Assembly (NCBI GenBank): GCA_024636935.1
Contig: JAGXGC010000005.1
Coordinates: forward strand, 1 to 64,000
Source of the DNA: Sideroxydans sp.
GTDB taxonomy: Bacteria > Pseudomonadota > Gammaproteobacteria > Burkholderiales > Gallionellaceae
Length of the DNA stretch: 64,000 nt
Direction of reading: 5' to 3'
This document shows positions 25,946 through 38,906 of this stretch, piece after piece. A program made the translations under genes and the position numbers. The notes beneath the pieces are model-generated. The model made no database searches. It worked only from the letters and a program-made list of their open reading frames with translations, and was not told the DNA's origin. Numbering within the stretch: the first letter of the stretch is position 1; each line of letters starts with the position of its first letter.

Positions 25946-26965
25946 TTAATGTTGTGAGAGTGCGTTGCTCAGTAGTCTGGCGGTGATGTCCACAATCGGC
26001 ACTACGCGTTCGTAATCCATGCGCTTCGGGCCGACAACGGCCAAGGTGCCGATGATTTGGCCATCTTCGGTATACGGGGCGCTAACGATGCTGCATTCAT
26101 TCAGTCCCGCCAATCCAGACTCGTTGCCGACAAAAATATGCACGCCCTGGGCGTGACGCCCCGCATCCAGTAGATGCAGTAACTCTGTTTTCTGTTCGAA
26201 CACATTGAACAGATTACGCAGTTGTTCCATGTTGGCCGATAGGTCGTTCACATGCAGCAAATTGCGTTCGCCGCTGATTACGTAATCTTCACTTTTGCGA
26301 GAGATCGCTTCGTCGCTGGCGGCCATAGCTGCGCTCATCAGTGCCGTCATGTCGTGTTGCAACTGACGCAGTTCGCTCTGCACACGTTGGTGCATATCGC
26401 CGAACGCTAGATCGGCGTAATGCTGACTGAGGAAGTTGCCTGCTTCGGTCAGTTGCGACTGGCTGTAATCCTTGGGCGTTACCAGCACGCGGTTCTCTAC
26501 CTCGCCGTCCGGCATCACGATAATGAGTAATACGCGTTTTTCTGAGAGGCGCAGGAATTCGATCTGTCTTACCTTGACCGCTGCGCGTTTAGGTGTGGCG
26601 ACCACTCCGGCGAAACGGGTCAGTTCGGACAGCAAACTGGAAGCCTGAGTCAGCAGTCGCGAAGGGTTGTTGGGTTGCAACTTGCTTTCCAGTTGCTGCA
26701 CACGCGATTCGGACAGTGGCTGCACCACCATCAATTTGTCGATGAACAGGCGATAGCCAAGTGCGGTAGGGATACGTCCAGCCGAGGTATGCGGGCTGGC
26801 GACCAATCCGATGGATTCCAAGTCGGCCATCACGTTGCGTATGGTGGCAGGGCTGACTTCCAGGCCGGAAAATTGCTGGAGCGCGCGCGAGCCGACCGGT
26901 TGCCCATCGCTGATATAGCGTTCTATCAGTGTCTTGAGCAGGATATGGGCGCGATCATTGAGCAT
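25946..26965 (-). CDS. hrcA: heat-inducible transcription repressor HrcA
   Basis: HrcA represses groE and dnaK operons by binding CIRCE elements. The product from the ATG at 26965 ([29 protein letters not shown]) is about 339 residues; a start three codons upstream is possible. A winged-helix domain covers roughly 1-90 ([19 protein letters not shown]), followed by the GAF-like dimer domain ([20 protein letters not shown] near the end). No CIRCE dyad is visible in this window, so its targets lie elsewhere. It is divergent from nadK. Confidence 0.95.
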   Translation of the reverse strand: MLNDRAHILLKTLIERYISDGQPVGSRALQQFSGLEVSPATIRNVMADLESIGLVASPHTSAGRIPTALGYRLFIDKLMVVQPLSESRVQQLESKLQPNNPSRLLTQASSLLSELTRFAGVVATPKRAAVKVRQIEFLRLSEKRVLLIIVMPDGEVENRVLVTPKDYSQSQLTEAGNFLSQHYADLAFGDMHQRVQSELRQLQHDMTALMSAAMAASDEAISRKSEDYVISGERNLLHVNDLSANMEQLRNLFNVFEQKTELLHLLDAGRHAQGVHIFVGNESGLAGLNECSIVSAPYTEDGQIIGTLAVVGPKRMDYERVVPIVDITARLLSNALSQH

Positions 26966-27044
26966 GGAGTGCATTCTAGCAGGGGGTGTGCAGGTGGGTA
27001 GTGTGCATGTTCATGTCATCACTGATGTGGTTTAATCGCGACCA

Positions 27045-27917
27045 ATGAGCACCGCCTTCAAAACCATCGCGATCATCGGCAAATATAAGACGCCGGAGAT
27101 CGTCGTGCCTGTCCTTAAGCTGGCCGAGTTCCTCGCCGCACAGGGCTATGCGGTCGTGATTGACAGTTTGACGGCAGAGAATGCAAAAGACTCCAAATTC
27201 CGCGCACTGCCTTTGGAGGAGATGGGGCTGGAGATCGATCTGGCTGTGGTGTTGGGCGGCGACGGCACCCTGCTCAACATCGCCCGCACCTTGGCTCCGC
27301 ATCATATTCCCCTGATTGGCGTCAATCAGGGACGCATCGGATTCCTGACGGATCTTTCGCTGGAGACGATGAAGAAGACCTTGTCGGCTATGTTGAAGGG
27401 GAAATACGTCTCGGAGGAGCGGCTGTTGTTGCAGGCAGCAGTGGTGCGTGACAAACGCGAGGTGTTCCACGGTTTGGCGTTCAACGAAGTGGTGGTTCAC
27501 CGCAGCAACGTCAGCAGCATGGTTGAATTCGAAGTGCGCATCGATGGCGAATATCTGTACAACCAGCGTGCCGACGGCCTCATCATCTCCACGCCGACCG
27601 GTTCCACTGCGTATGCGCTTTCTTCCGGTGGCCCCATCCTGCATCCTTCGCTGGATGTATTGGAGTTGGTGCCGGTGTGTCCGCACTCGCTGAGCAATCG
27701 TCCGCTGGTGGTGAAAGGCTCTTCCGTGATGGAGCTGCTGATGCACCGCAATGGCGACATCCATGTGCGCTACGACAGCCATTCGCATGTCGATCTGCAA
27801 CTACATGACAAGGTCATCGTGTCGCGTTATCACAAACCGGTTCTGCTGCTGCACCCAGAAGGTCACAGCTACTATCACACCCTGCGCGAAAAGCTGCTCT
27901 GGACGCAGACGCTCTAA
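27045..27917 (+). CDS. nadK: NAD kinase
   Basis: NadK phosphorylates NAD to NADP using ATP. The 290 residues include the catalytic GGDGTLL (71-77), AFNEVVVHR and the TPTGSTAYALSSGGPI segment of the family. It is soluble and cytoplasmic. It starts 79 bp from the divergent hrcA and is followed seven bases later by recN, the classical hrcA-nadK-recN neighbourhood of proteobacteria. Confidence 0.96.
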   Translation: MSTAFKTIAIIGKYKTPEIVVPVLKLAEFLAAQGYAVVIDSLTAENAKDSKFRALPLEEMGLEIDLAVVLGGDGTLLNIARTLAPHHIPLIGVNQGRIGFLTDLSLETMKKTLSAMLKGKYVSEERLLLQAAVVRDKREVFHGLAFNEVVVHRSNVSSMVEFEVRIDGEYLYNQRADGLIISTPTGSTAYALSSGGPILHPSLDVLELVPVCPHSLSNRPLVVKGSSVMELLMHRNGDIHVRYDSHSHVDLQLHDKVIVSRYHKPVLLLHPEGHSYYHTLREKLLWTQTL

Positions 27918-27924
27918 GAAGAAC

Positions 27925-29586
27925 ATGCTGAAGCACCTCCTCATCCGCGACTTCGTTATCGTCGACACGCTCGAACTCGATTTTTCATCCGGCTTTACTG
28001 CGCTCACCGGCGAGACCGGTGCGGGTAAATCCATCCTCATCGATGCACTCTCTCTGGCGTTGGGCGAACGCGCCGACAGCGCCATGGTGCGTGCCGGTTG
28101 CGACAAGGCAGACATCAGCGCCGAGTTCGACATCACCGACCTGCCGAAACTGCAAGACTGGCTGCGCGAACAGGAGCTGGAAGGCGATGAAGGTATCTGT
28201 TTGCTGCGCCGCACATTGGATGCAGGCGGACGTTCGCGCGGTTTCATCAACGGCGGCAGCGCCACGCAACAACAGATGCGTGAGGCGGGTGCTTACCTGC
28301 TCGACATCCACGGACAGCATGCGCACCAGTCTTTATTGCGCGCCGATGCGCAACGCGAACTGTTGGATAGCCAAGCCGGATTGACCGAGCAGGCTGCTGG
28401 GGTCGCCGTAGCTTGGAAAGAATGGCAGAGTATCCATCGCCGCCGCGTGCAACTGGAGCAGAACGCAGATGCTGTTGCCGCCGAACGAGAATTGCTCTCA
28501 TTCCAGAAAAACGAACTGGAGACACTGAACTTCAGCGAAGTTGAATGGGGTGAGTTGCAAGCTGACCATGCGCGCCTGTCGCATGCAGCCAGCTTGCTTG
28601 AGACAGCGCAGTTCGGCGTCGATGTGCTGAGTGAATCCGATACGGCGTGCCTTGCACAACTCAATGCGCTGACTGGACGACTGCGTGCCGGACTGGAGTT
28701 CGATGCAGGTCTGCAAGACACGCTCACCATGCTGGAGAGTGCCCAAAACGAATTGCAGGAAGCGGTGTATGCGCTGCGACATTATCAGGAACGATTGGAT
28801 GCGGATCCAGAGCGCATGCGCCAGCAGGAACAACGCATCGCGGATGTGATGGAAGCTGCGCGAAAATATCGCGTGAAGCCGGAACAGTTGCCGCAGAAGC
28901 TGGAAGAGTTTGCGCAGCGTCTGGATGAGCTGGGTGGCAGCGCCGATCTGGACGTGCTCGCCAAACAGGATGAAGCCGCGCAGCAAAGCTATCTCGCCGC
29001 AGCCAAGAAATTAAGTGCCGCGCGTGGCAAAGCAGCCAAGGCGCTTTCCGACGAGATCACCGCCGCCATGCAGACGCTGGCGATGCAGGGCGGGCAGTTC
29101 TCCGTAGCGCTGTTGCCGCTGGCAGAAGGCAATGCGCATGGTCTGGAAAGTGTAGAGCTGCAAGTGTCGGCCAATCCCGGCTCACCATTGCGTAGCCTAG
29201 CTAAAGTCGCCTCCGGCGGCGAGTTGTCGCGTATCAGTCTGGCCATTCAAGTCGCTGCCAGCCGTGCCGCCAGCGTGCCCACCTTGATCTTCGATGAAGT
29301 GGATAGCGGCATCGGCGGGCGCGTCGCCGAGATCGTCGGCAGCCTGCTCAAGAAACTAGGCCAGCGCCATCAGGTGTTGTGCGTCACCCATCTGCCGCAG
29401 GTTGCGGCCCAAGCCGACCACCAGTGGCAGGTGAGCAAGCACAGCTCCACCGATCAGACTGTGAGCAACATACAGAGCTTGGATGCCGTGCAAAGAATCG
29501 AAGAGATCGCGCGCATGCTGGGTGGTGCGACCATTACCGATACCACCCGCAAACACGCCGCCGAGATGTTGGGGGCGGTGGCTTGA
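27925..29586 (+). CDS. recN: DNA repair protein RecN
   Basis: RecN is an SMC-like ATPase acting in double-strand break repair. The 553-residue product starts MLKHLLIRDFVIVD at 27925; the frame is open further upstream but only as antisense-free overlap with nadK. It has Walker A GETGAGKS (29-36), a central coiled coil (about 160-360), the SGGELSRISL signature and Walker B LIFDEVDSGIGG. No LexA box was recognised upstream. It lies directly after nadK, so it is likely cotranscribed. Confidence 0.96.
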   Translation: MLKHLLIRDFVIVDTLELDFSSGFTALTGETGAGKSILIDALSLALGERADSAMVRAGCDKADISAEFDITDLPKLQDWLREQELEGDEGICLLRRTLDAGGRSRGFINGGSATQQQMREAGAYLLDIHGQHAHQSLLRADAQRELLDSQAGLTEQAAGVAVAWKEWQSIHRRRVQLEQNADAVAAERELLSFQKNELETLNFSEVEWGELQADHARLSHAASLLETAQFGVDVLSESDTACLAQLNALTGRLRAGLEFDAGLQDTLTMLESAQNELQEAVYALRHYQERLDADPERMRQQEQRIADVMEAARKYRVKPEQLPQKLEEFAQRLDELGGSADLDVLAKQDEAAQQSYLAAAKKLSAARGKAAKALSDEITAAMQTLAMQGGQFSVALLPLAEGNAHGLESVELQVSANPGSPLRSLAKVASGGELSRISLAIQVAASRAASVPTLIFDEVDSGIGGRVAEIVGSLLKKLGQRHQVLCVTHLPQVAAQADHQWQVSKHSSTDQTVSNIQSLDAVQRIEEIARMLGGATITDTTRKHAAEMLGAVA

Positions 29587-29688
29587 GCGCTGGTCTTTGC
29601 TGCCGTATCTGAACATCTCGAACAATCCACCCGGATTCCCTTGAGGTATCATGCAGCCTATTCCCAAGTAACCAACCCGAATCATTCC

Positions 29689-30060
29689 ATGCGTATCGTT
29701 CTGATCCCAATTTCATTGTTGCTCGCTTCTTGCAGCAACTTCACCAACTACCTGCCGACCTTCACGCCGCACAAGATCGAGATACGCCAAGGCAATCTCA
29801 TCACTCAGGATATGCGCGCGCGTATCAAGATCGGCATGAGCGAAGGGCAGGTGAAGGCCGTGCTCGGTGCTCCACTGATCGCCGATACCTACCATGCTGG
29901 TCGCTGGGATTATCTGTATCGCCTGGATAAAAAAGGCAAGACCGAAGTGGATCAGCGCCTGACGTTGTATTTCGAGAATGGTGTGCTGGCACGCATTGAT
30001 GATGCCATGCCGTTGCTGCCTTCTGCTGTGCCGATTCAGGAGATGAAAGATGAAGATTAA
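29689..30060 (+). CDS. bamE: outer membrane assembly lipoprotein BamE
   Basis: BamE (SmpA/OmlA) is a small lipoprotein of the BAM outer-membrane protein assembly machine. From the ATG at 29689 it is 123 residues with a lipoprotein signal ending LLASC (lipidated Cys about residue 15). The mature part has the SmpA pattern [19 protein letters not shown] and WDYLYRL. A TATCAT (29647-29652) could be its -10 box. Its end overlaps dapB by 11 bases. The fur gene often found beside bamE in betaproteobacteria is not here. Confidence 0.94.
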   Translation: MRIVLIPISLLLASCSNFTNYLPTFTPHKIEIRQGNLITQDMRARIKIGMSEGQVKAVLGAPLIADTYHAGRWDYLYRLDKKGKTEVDQRLTLYFENGVLARIDDAMPLLPSAVPIQEMKDED

Positions 30061-30835
30061 AGTCGCTATCGCCGGTTGCGGTGGACGCATGGGTAAAGTG
30101 TTGTTGGAATGTGTCGCGCAAGCCGATGACCTGCAGCTGCACGCCGCACTGGAACACAAAGGTAGCCCCTTCATTGGCAACACCGTCGCTGAAGGCGTGA
30201 AGATCACTGACGACATCGAAGGCGCACTGAAAGGCGCAGACGCGCTCATCGACTTCACTCGCCCAGAAGGCACCATGCTGCATCTCGATATCTGCCGCAA
30301 ACTCGGCGTTGGCATGGTTATCGGCACCACCGGCCTCAATGCGCAGCAGAAAGCCACACTTGGTGCCGCCGCACAAGATATCGGCATCGTGTTCGCCCCC
30401 AACATGAGCGTGGGTGTGAATCTAGTATTCAAACTGCTGGAGACCGCCTCGCGCGTGCTCAGCGAAGGCTATGACATCGAGATCATCGAAGCCCATCACC
30501 GCCACAAGGTCGATGCCCCATCCGGCACCGCATTGGGCATGGGTGAGGTCGTTGCCCGCACGCTGGGGCGTGATCTAGAGAAGTGCGCCGTGTATGGCCG
30601 TGAAGGCGTCACCGGTGAACGTGATCCTTCCACCATCGGTTTCGCAACTGTTCGCGGCGGTGACATCGTCGGCGATCACACGGTGTTGTATGCGGGTGTC
30701 GGTGAGCGTATCGAGATCACCCACAAGGCTAGTAGTCGTGCGACATTTGCTATTGGGGCATTGCGGGCGGCGCGATTCCTTAAAGCCAATCAGGCGGGGA
30801 TGTATGACATGCAGGACGTCCTCTCACTTAAATGA
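30050..30835 (+). CDS. dapB: 4-hydroxy-tetrahydrodipicolinate reductase
   Basis: DapB catalyses the NAD(P)H-dependent second step of the diaminopimelate/lysine branch, needed for peptidoglycan. The 261 residues show the Rossmann loop [10 protein letters not shown] (residues 6-15), DFTRPEGT, the catalytic [15 protein letters not shown] and GTTG. Its start overlaps the bamE end, so it is translationally coupled to it. Length and motifs are complete. Confidence 0.97.
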   Translation: MKIKVAIAGCGGRMGKVLLECVAQADDLQLHAALEHKGSPFIGNTVAEGVKITDDIEGALKGADALIDFTRPEGTMLHLDICRKLGVGMVIGTTGLNAQQKATLGAAAQDIGIVFAPNMSVGVNLVFKLLETASRVLSEGYDIEIIEAHHRHKVDAPSGTALGMGEVVARTLGRDLEKCAVYGREGVTGERDPSTIGFATVRGGDIVGDHTVLYAGVGERIEITHKASSRATFAIGALRAARFLKANQAGMYDMQDVLSLK

Positions 30836-30981
30836 CAGCTCGGGGTGTTCGCCTCGATTTAAAAGCCAGGAAGAGGTGAGGCGATTAATTCCTTTGTGGG
30901 GTTCTTTGCAATAGAGGCTCTGCGCAATACTTTCCCTGCTATCCTCCTCCGTCACCTCCCAGAGGGCTTTCTCGATAGATC

Positions 30982-32169
30982 ATGGCTTACTCCGCAATAC
31001 TCAGTATTTCGCTATTCCTGCTCATCGTTTTCGCTGTTGAGCGCATATGCCGCACTAATGGCATACCTTCTGTTCTGGTGTTGGTGGTGGGTGGGCTGAT
31101 CGCGCGGCCGGTGTTGGATGCTTTGGGCATTCAGCTTGCTTGGACTGGCAAGCTGGTTCCTATCATCGGTACGATAGGTTTGGTGTTGATCGTGCTCGAA
31201 GGGGCGCTCGATATCGAATTGCGGCGTGATCGTGTGCATCTCATCACGAGTACTTTTTTGCTGGCTGCTTCAGGCTTCACTGTCTCTGTGTTTGTCTTCG
31301 CCGTCGCGCTCCGCTGGTTGCTTGATTGCAGCGTGGTGGAGGCAGTTCTGGTGGCGACACCGTTCGCTGTCATCAGTAGTGCGGTCGCCATACCTAGTAG
31401 TAATTTTTTGCCGTCGGCCGGGCGCGACTTCGTCGTCTATGAGAGTTCGATGTCAGACATCATCGGGGTGCTGGTTTTCTTTTCCCTTATTGGCTCAGAT
31501 GGCAGCATCTCCGGCGCGCTGATGTCGTTGCTTGGGGGTGGTATCTTCTCGTTGTTGTTGTCTATGCTCTGTGCGGTCGTGCTGATGTTCATTCTGCTGC
31601 GTATTGATGGGCATATTCGTTTCGTGCCTTTGCTGGCGGGTTTGTTTGCTCTGTATGCCATTGGCAAGTTGTTGCATCTGTCGCCCTTGATCATGGTGCT
31701 GTTCCTGGGCTTGCTGCTGAATAAGCCTGAACTCGTTACTAATTTCGCTCCGTTGCGGAACTGGGTTTCTGATACATATCCAGCCACGCTTTCCGAATTC
31801 AAAACGCTGGTGGTTGAACTGACTTTTGTGGTGAGGGGTTTCTTCTTCGTGTTACTTGGATATTGGGCGGATATGTCTGACCTGATCTCTCCATGGGCTT
31901 GGCTGGCTGCATTAGTGGTACTGATTGTCATCTACAGTAGCCGCTTTGCGATGCTGCGCTTGATGTCGACTCCCGTGGATGCACAACTGCTGTTGTGGAT
32001 CGCACCGCGTGGTTTGATCACCGTGCTGCTGTTTCTGGAGGCAAGTGACGTTTTTGAGTTGCCTGGATATCTCAATGGGGCGGTGATGCTGGTGGTGTTG
32101 GGTTCATCTGCGATGATTCTGGCGACGCGCAAAATTCAGGGCAAGCAACCTCCGCATGAAGCGCAATAG
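30982..32169 (+). CDS. CPA-family sodium(potassium)/proton antiporter
   Basis: The 395-residue protein has about 12 membrane helices of the CPA1/CPA2 antiporter fold, with conserved-looking GTIGLVLIVLEGALDIEL (residues 54-71) and the acidic site region YESSMSDIIGV near 155-165, where the usual ND/DD pair would sit. It has no C-terminal regulatory domain such as RCK. The 146-bp gap after dapB contains no gene that I can support. Ion specificity cannot be assigned; alkali-cation or K+ export are both possible. Confidence 0.8.
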   Translation: MAYSAILSISLFLLIVFAVERICRTNGIPSVLVLVVGGLIARPVLDALGIQLAWTGKLVPIIGTIGLVLIVLEGALDIELRRDRVHLITSTFLLAASGFTVSVFVFAVALRWLLDCSVVEAVLVATPFAVISSAVAIPSSNFLPSAGRDFVVYESSMSDIIGVLVFFSLIGSDGSISGALMSLLGGGIFSLLLSMLCAVVLMFILLRIDGHIRFVPLLAGLFALYAIGKLLHLSPLIMVLFLGLLLNKPELVTNFAPLRNWVSDTYPATLSEFKTLVVELTFVVRGFFFVLLGYWADMSDLISPWAWLAALVVLIVIYSSRFAMLRLMSTPVDAQLLLWIAPRGLITVLLFLEASDVFELPGYLNGAVMLVVLGSSAMILATRKIQGKQPPHEAQ

Positions 32170-32182
32170 CGGTGGGCTCTGG

Positions 32183-32716
32183 TTAGCTAACGAGCATCTT
32201 GATCCCGATCAGAATCAGCACTACGCCGCCGAACATCTCCGCCTTGCTCTCCAGCCAAGTGCCACTGCGTTCGCCGATACGCACCCCAAGCCAGCTGAAT
32301 GCAAATGTCGTCACACCGATGATGAGGCAGGCCAAGTAGGCATTCACCTCCAGTAGCGTCAGACTGAACCCGGCGGCCATGGCGTCGATGCTGGTGGCGA
32401 TGGCGAGCAGCAACATCATGCGGTGGGTGAGGGCGGCGATGTCTTCTTCGATGCCTTCGTGCAGGCTCTCGTAGATCATCTTGCCGCCGATCAGTGCCAG
32501 CAGGCCGAATGCGATCCAATGCGCATAATCCTCCACCCAGCCCAATACGCCTTTCCCGCCGAGGTAGCCGATGAAGGGCATCAGGGCCTGAAAAATGCCG
32601 AAGTAGAGGCCGGCTTTCAATCCCAGACCTTTTGTATCGCCCTTTGAGCCGAGTCCGATGGAGACGGCGAAGGCGTCCATACTGAGGGCGATGGCGAGGA
32701 TGATGACTTCCAGCAT
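32183..32716 (-). CDS. mntP: manganese efflux pump MntP
   Basis: The 177-residue protein has six helices and the duplicated acidic motif of Mnt[13 protein letters not shown] near residues 10-21 and [12 protein letters not shown] near 110-121, whose Asp residues bind Mn(II). It exports manganese. The upstream region on the minus strand has a TATAAT (32760-32755), but I see no yybP-ykoY manganese riboswitch there. It converges with the antiporter gene. Confidence 0.93.
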   Translation of the reverse strand: MLEVIILAIALSMDAFAVSIGLGSKGDTKGLGLKAGLYFGIFQALMPFIGYLGGKGVLGWVEDYAHWIAFGLLALIGGKMIYESLHEGIEEDIAALTHRMMLLLAIATSIDAMAAGFSLTLLEVNAYLACLIIGVTTFAFSWLGVRIGERSGTWLESKAEMFGGVVLILIGIKMLVS

Positions 32717-32779
32717 GATGCGATTCTCCGGTTTAGGGCGGTATAAGGGGGTGGATTATAGGGGGCAGGCAGGCTGAAT

Positions 32780-32808
32780 TTGATACGGCATTGCTCTTCG
32801 GCTATAAT
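32780..32808 (+). promoter_or_regulatory. sigma-70-type promoter of carAB
   Basis: TTGATA (32780-32785), a 17-bp spacer and a perfect TATAAT (32803-32808) place transcription start near 32815, about 100 bp before carA. Confidence 0.8.
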
Positions 32809-32822
32809 GCGCACCGCAAATG

Positions 32823-32851
32823 AGCGGGATGAACATTGGGTTCGTCCCGCT
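32823..32851 (+). promoter_or_regulatory. hairpin at the 5' end of the carAB leader
   Basis: AGCGGGA-T-GAAC pairs with GTTC-G-TCCCGCT (loop ATTGG), a 12-bp stem with a single G-U pair, followed by TCTTTATAG. It starts within about 10 bases of the predicted transcription start. It could be an RNA-stabilising 5' stem or a weak attenuator. No leader peptide is evident. Confidence 0.5.
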
Positions 32852-32916
32852 TCTTTATAGGTAGGCTCGCAATCCAGCTCGAGCTTGCTGATAGCCAGTT
32901 AATCAAGGAGTTACAC

Positions 32917-34041
32917 GTGTCGCAGACGAAGCCAGCCATCCTAGTCCTAGCCGATGGAACGGTATTTCGCGGCATTTCTATCGGGGCAGATGGCAGCAGC
33001 GTCGGCGAAGTGGTGTTCAACACTTCGATGTCTGGTTATCAGGAGATACTCACCGACCCTTCTTATTGTCGCCAGATCGTCACCCTGACATATCCGCATA
33101 TCGGTAACGTAGGTTGTAATCCGGAAGACGTTGAGTCCAGCCAGGTGTTCGCCAGCGGCTTGATCATTCGTGATCTTTCCATGACAGTGAGCAACTTCCG
33201 CGCGACACAATCGCTGCCGGAATATCTTAAAGAAAATAATGTCGTCGCTATTGCTGGTATCGATACCCGCAAGCTGACTCGCATCTTGCGCAGCAAGGGC
33301 GCGCAGAGCGGTTGCATCGCTTCCGGCGATGATGTCGAAGCGGCACTTAAAGCAGCCAAGGGTTTTGCCGGTCTGGCCGGTATGGATCTGGCTCAAGTGG
33401 TGACTTGCGACAAGCCTTACGAATGGACGCAACGCGAATGGAAGCTGGGTGAAGGCTACAGCGAAGCGACCGAATCAAAATTCCATGTAGTGGCCTACGA
33501 CTTCGGTGTGAAGCGCAACATCCTGCGCATGCTGGCCGAGCGCGGTTGCAAGATCACTGTTGTCCCAGCCAAGACCAGCGCCGACGAAGTGCTGAAGATG
33601 AATCCGGATGGTGTGTTCCTGTCCAACGGTCCCGGCGATCCGGAGCCTTGCGATTACGCTATCGCAGCAGCCAAGAAATTCCTAGAAGTCGGCATTCCGA
33701 TGTACGGCATCTGTCTGGGTCACCAAATCATGGGCCTAGCCTGCGGCGCCAAGACGGTGAAGATGAAGTTTGGCCATCGCGGCGCGAACCATCCTGTGCA
33801 GGACGTTGAGACCAAACGCGTGATGATCACCAGCCAGAACCATGGCTTTGCGGTGGATGCGGCAACGTTGCCAAAGAATGCACGCGTCACACATGTTTCG
33901 CTGTTTGACGGCACGTTGCAAGGTTTTGAGCTGACCGACAAGCCCGCGTTCTGTTTCCAGGGACACCCCGAAGCGAGCCCCGGCCCGCACGATGTCGCCC
34001 CTTTGTTTGATCGCTTCGTGGCGATGATGGAGAAGAAGTAA
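32917..34041 (+). CDS. carA: carbamoyl-phosphate synthase small subunit
   Basis: CarA releases ammonia from glutamine for carbamoyl phosphate synthesis, feeding both arginine (argF here) and pyrimidines. The start is a GTG at 32917 with AAGGAG eight bases upstream, giving 374 residues beginning with [17 protein letters not shown]. The C-terminal class I amidotransferase domain has the nucleophile in GICLGHQ and the His-Glu pair in [11 protein letters not shown]. It ends directly before carB. Confidence 0.97.
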   Translation: MSQTKPAILVLADGTVFRGISIGADGSSVGEVVFNTSMSGYQEILTDPSYCRQIVTLTYPHIGNVGCNPEDVESSQVFASGLIIRDLSMTVSNFRATQSLPEYLKENNVVAIAGIDTRKLTRILRSKGAQSGCIASGDDVEAALKAAKGFAGLAGMDLAQVVTCDKPYEWTQREWKLGEGYSEATESKFHVVAYDFGVKRNILRMLAERGCKITVVPAKTSADEVLKMNPDGVFLSNGPGDPEPCDYAIAAAKKFLEVGIPMYGICLGHQIMGLACGAKTVKMKFGHRGANHPVQDVETKRVMITSQNHGFAVDAATLPKNARVTHVSLFDGTLQGFELTDKPAFCFQGHPEASPGPHDVAPLFDRFVAMMEKK

Positions 34042-37260
<3,219 letters not shown>

Positions 37261-37272
37261 GGAAGAATTTTT

Positions 37273-37749
37273 ATGAGCAAAGTCCCATTGACAGTCGTCG
37301 GCGCCGAGCTATTGCGCAGTGAATTACACCGCTTGAAGACCGTCGAGCGCCCTTCTGTGATCAATGCGATCTCTGAAGCGCGAGCGCAAGGTGACTTGTC
37401 CGAAAATGCTGAATATGAAGCAGCCAAGGAGCGTCAGTCTTTTGTTGAAGGCCGTATCGTGGAGCTGGAATTCAAGCTTGGCAGTGCGCAGGTCATCGAT
37501 CCGAAAACACTGGCTGCAGATGGCCGTTGCGTGTTTGGTACTACGGTGGTGATGGAAGATACTAACAGTGGTGATGTAGTGACTTACCAGATCGTGGGTG
37601 AGGACGAAGCAGACATCAAGCACCGCAAGATATCCATCAACTCACCGATCGCGCGTGCGCTGATCGGCAAGGTGGAAGGCGACATCGCGGAAGTTCAGGC
37701 GCCAGGTGGCGTACGCGAATACGAAGTCGTTGAAGTTCAGTATATCTAG
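37273..37749 (+). CDS. greA: transcription elongation factor GreA
   Basis: GreA rescues backtracked RNA polymerase by stimulating transcript cleavage. The 158 residues begin MSKVPLTVVGAELLRSEL and include the coiled-coil tip EARAQGDLSENAEYEAAKERQ (about 37-57) with the acidic residues that reach the active site, and a C-terminal FKBP-like domain. It follows carB by 12 bp with GGAAG upstream, the widespread carA-carB-greA order. Its stop overlaps the stop of the convergent yhbY. Confidence 0.96.
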   Translation: MSKVPLTVVGAELLRSELHRLKTVERPSVINAISEARAQGDLSENAEYEAAKERQSFVEGRIVELEFKLGSAQVIDPKTLAADGRCVFGTTVVMEDTNSGDVVTYQIVGEDEADIKHRKISINSPIARALIGKVEGDIAEVQAPGGVREYEVVEVQYI

Positions 37750-38090
37750 CGCCTGGCCGCGAGCTGTTTTTTGGTGAGTGGCTTGCCTTTGCGGCGCTTA
37801 GGCGCTTTGGTAAGTGGGGTTTCCAGCGGACGATAGACCACTAGGGTCTTGCCGATGTGTTGCACAGGCCCCGCTTTTAGAATGGCGCAGATTTCTTGCA
37901 GCATCGCTTCGCGAGCTTCGCGGTCGTCACTCATTACCTTGATCTTAAGCAGATCGTGGCTTTTCAGGCTGCGTTCGATCTCATCCAGCACAGCTGGAGA
38001 CAAACCTGCATTGCCGATCATTACGACTGGTTTGAGGGCATGGGCGCGGCCTTTGAGAGCTAGGCGTTGGGCGATAGTGAGATTTAGCAT
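37746..38090 (-). CDS. yhbY: ribosome assembly RNA-binding protein YhbY (CRM domain)
   Basis: From the ATG at 38090 the protein is 114 residues. The CRM core has LKGRAHALKPVVMIGNAGLSP with the GXXG-like loop and ends with VVYRP. It associates with pre-50S particles in characterised homologues. A basic C-terminal tail (KAPKRRKGKPLTKKQLAARR) extends it beyond the E. coli length of about 97. It is divergent from rlmE, as is common in this class. The two convergent stops with greA share bases. Confidence 0.93.
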   Translation of the reverse strand: MLNLTIAQRLALKGRAHALKPVVMIGNAGLSPAVLDEIERSLKSHDLLKIKVMSDDREAREAMLQEICAILKAGPVQHIGKTLVVYRPLETPLTKAPKRRKGKPLTKKQLAARR

Positions 38091-38228
38091 GTGTACTCCA
38101 GATTGGGCGCGCATTCTAGCAAAACGGGGGCATGTCCGCAGAAAATACGGATTCCTATGAAATTAATCAGTTATCGGATGTTCGTTGTGAGCTAATCTTC
38201 CCATGACATCCTTATCAGGCACGAATCA

Positions 38229-38849
38229 ATGAAAGCATCAAAATCCAGCAAACAATGGATGCGTGAGCATGTGAACGACCCCTATGTGCAAATGGCGCAG
38301 AAGGATGGGTATCGTGCGCGGGCTGCCTATAAATTGCTAGAGCTGGATGAACGCGACAACCTGATCAAGCCTGGCATGGTGGTGGTGGACTTGGGGGCGG
38401 CGCCCGGTAGCTGGTGTCAGGTGGTGGTCAAGAAGCTGGGTGAGCATGGACGCATCATTGCGCTCGATCTGTTACCGCTCGATCCTTTGCCTCGCGTGGA
38501 GTTCATTCAGGGCGATTTTCGCGAAGAGAGCGTTCTGGCGCAATTGGAGCAAAAATTAGCAGGAAGACCAATCGGCCTTGTAATTTCCGATATGGCCCCC
38601 AATATCAGCGGAGTAGTGATGGCTGATCAGGCGCGAGCTATGTATCTGGCGGAACTGGCACTCGACTTCGCAGTTGGCCATCTGGCCCCTGGAGGTTCGT
38701 TCGTTGCCAAGGTATTTCAGGGGACGGGATTTGAGGATTACATCAAATTGATGCGTACCCACTTCGCAAAAGTGGTTGCGCGCAAACCCAAGGCATCGCG
38801 TGATCGCAGTAACGAGCAGTACCTAGTGGGGCTTGGAAAGCTTGAGTAA
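38229..38849 (+). CDS. rlmE: 23S rRNA (uridine-2'-O-)-methyltransferase RlmE
   Basis: RlmE (FtsJ/RrmJ) methylates U2552 of 23S rRNA. The 206-residue protein has the SAM loop [11 protein letters not shown] (about 57-67) and the RrmJ catalytic set: Lys in RAAYKL, Asp in SDMAPN, Lys in FVAKVFQG and Glu in SNEQYLV. It lies 57 bp upstream of ftsH on the same strand, the conserved rlmE-ftsH pair, and diverges from yhbY. Confidence 0.96.
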   Translation: MKASKSSKQWMREHVNDPYVQMAQKDGYRARAAYKLLELDERDNLIKPGMVVVDLGAAPGSWCQVVVKKLGEHGRIIALDLLPLDPLPRVEFIQGDFREESVLAQLEQKLAGRPIGLVISDMAPNISGVVMADQARAMYLAELALDFAVGHLAPGGSFVAKVFQGTGFEDYIKLMRTHFAKVVARKPKASRDRSNEQYLVGLGKLE

Positions 38850-38906
38850 TCGGAGCTTCCGTAGTCTAATGCGCTTTCGTTTTTCGCTCATATTTGAGGA
38901 GCAAGT

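Noticed and set aside
30836-30981. Small gene between dapB and the antiporter
   Set aside because: The only open frame continues into the antiporter gene in another frame and has no ribosome site or recognisable sequence.
32717-32830. yybP-ykoY manganese riboswitch upstream of mntP
   Set aside because: The conserved loops of that riboswitch are not present on the minus strand; only a TATAAT is seen.
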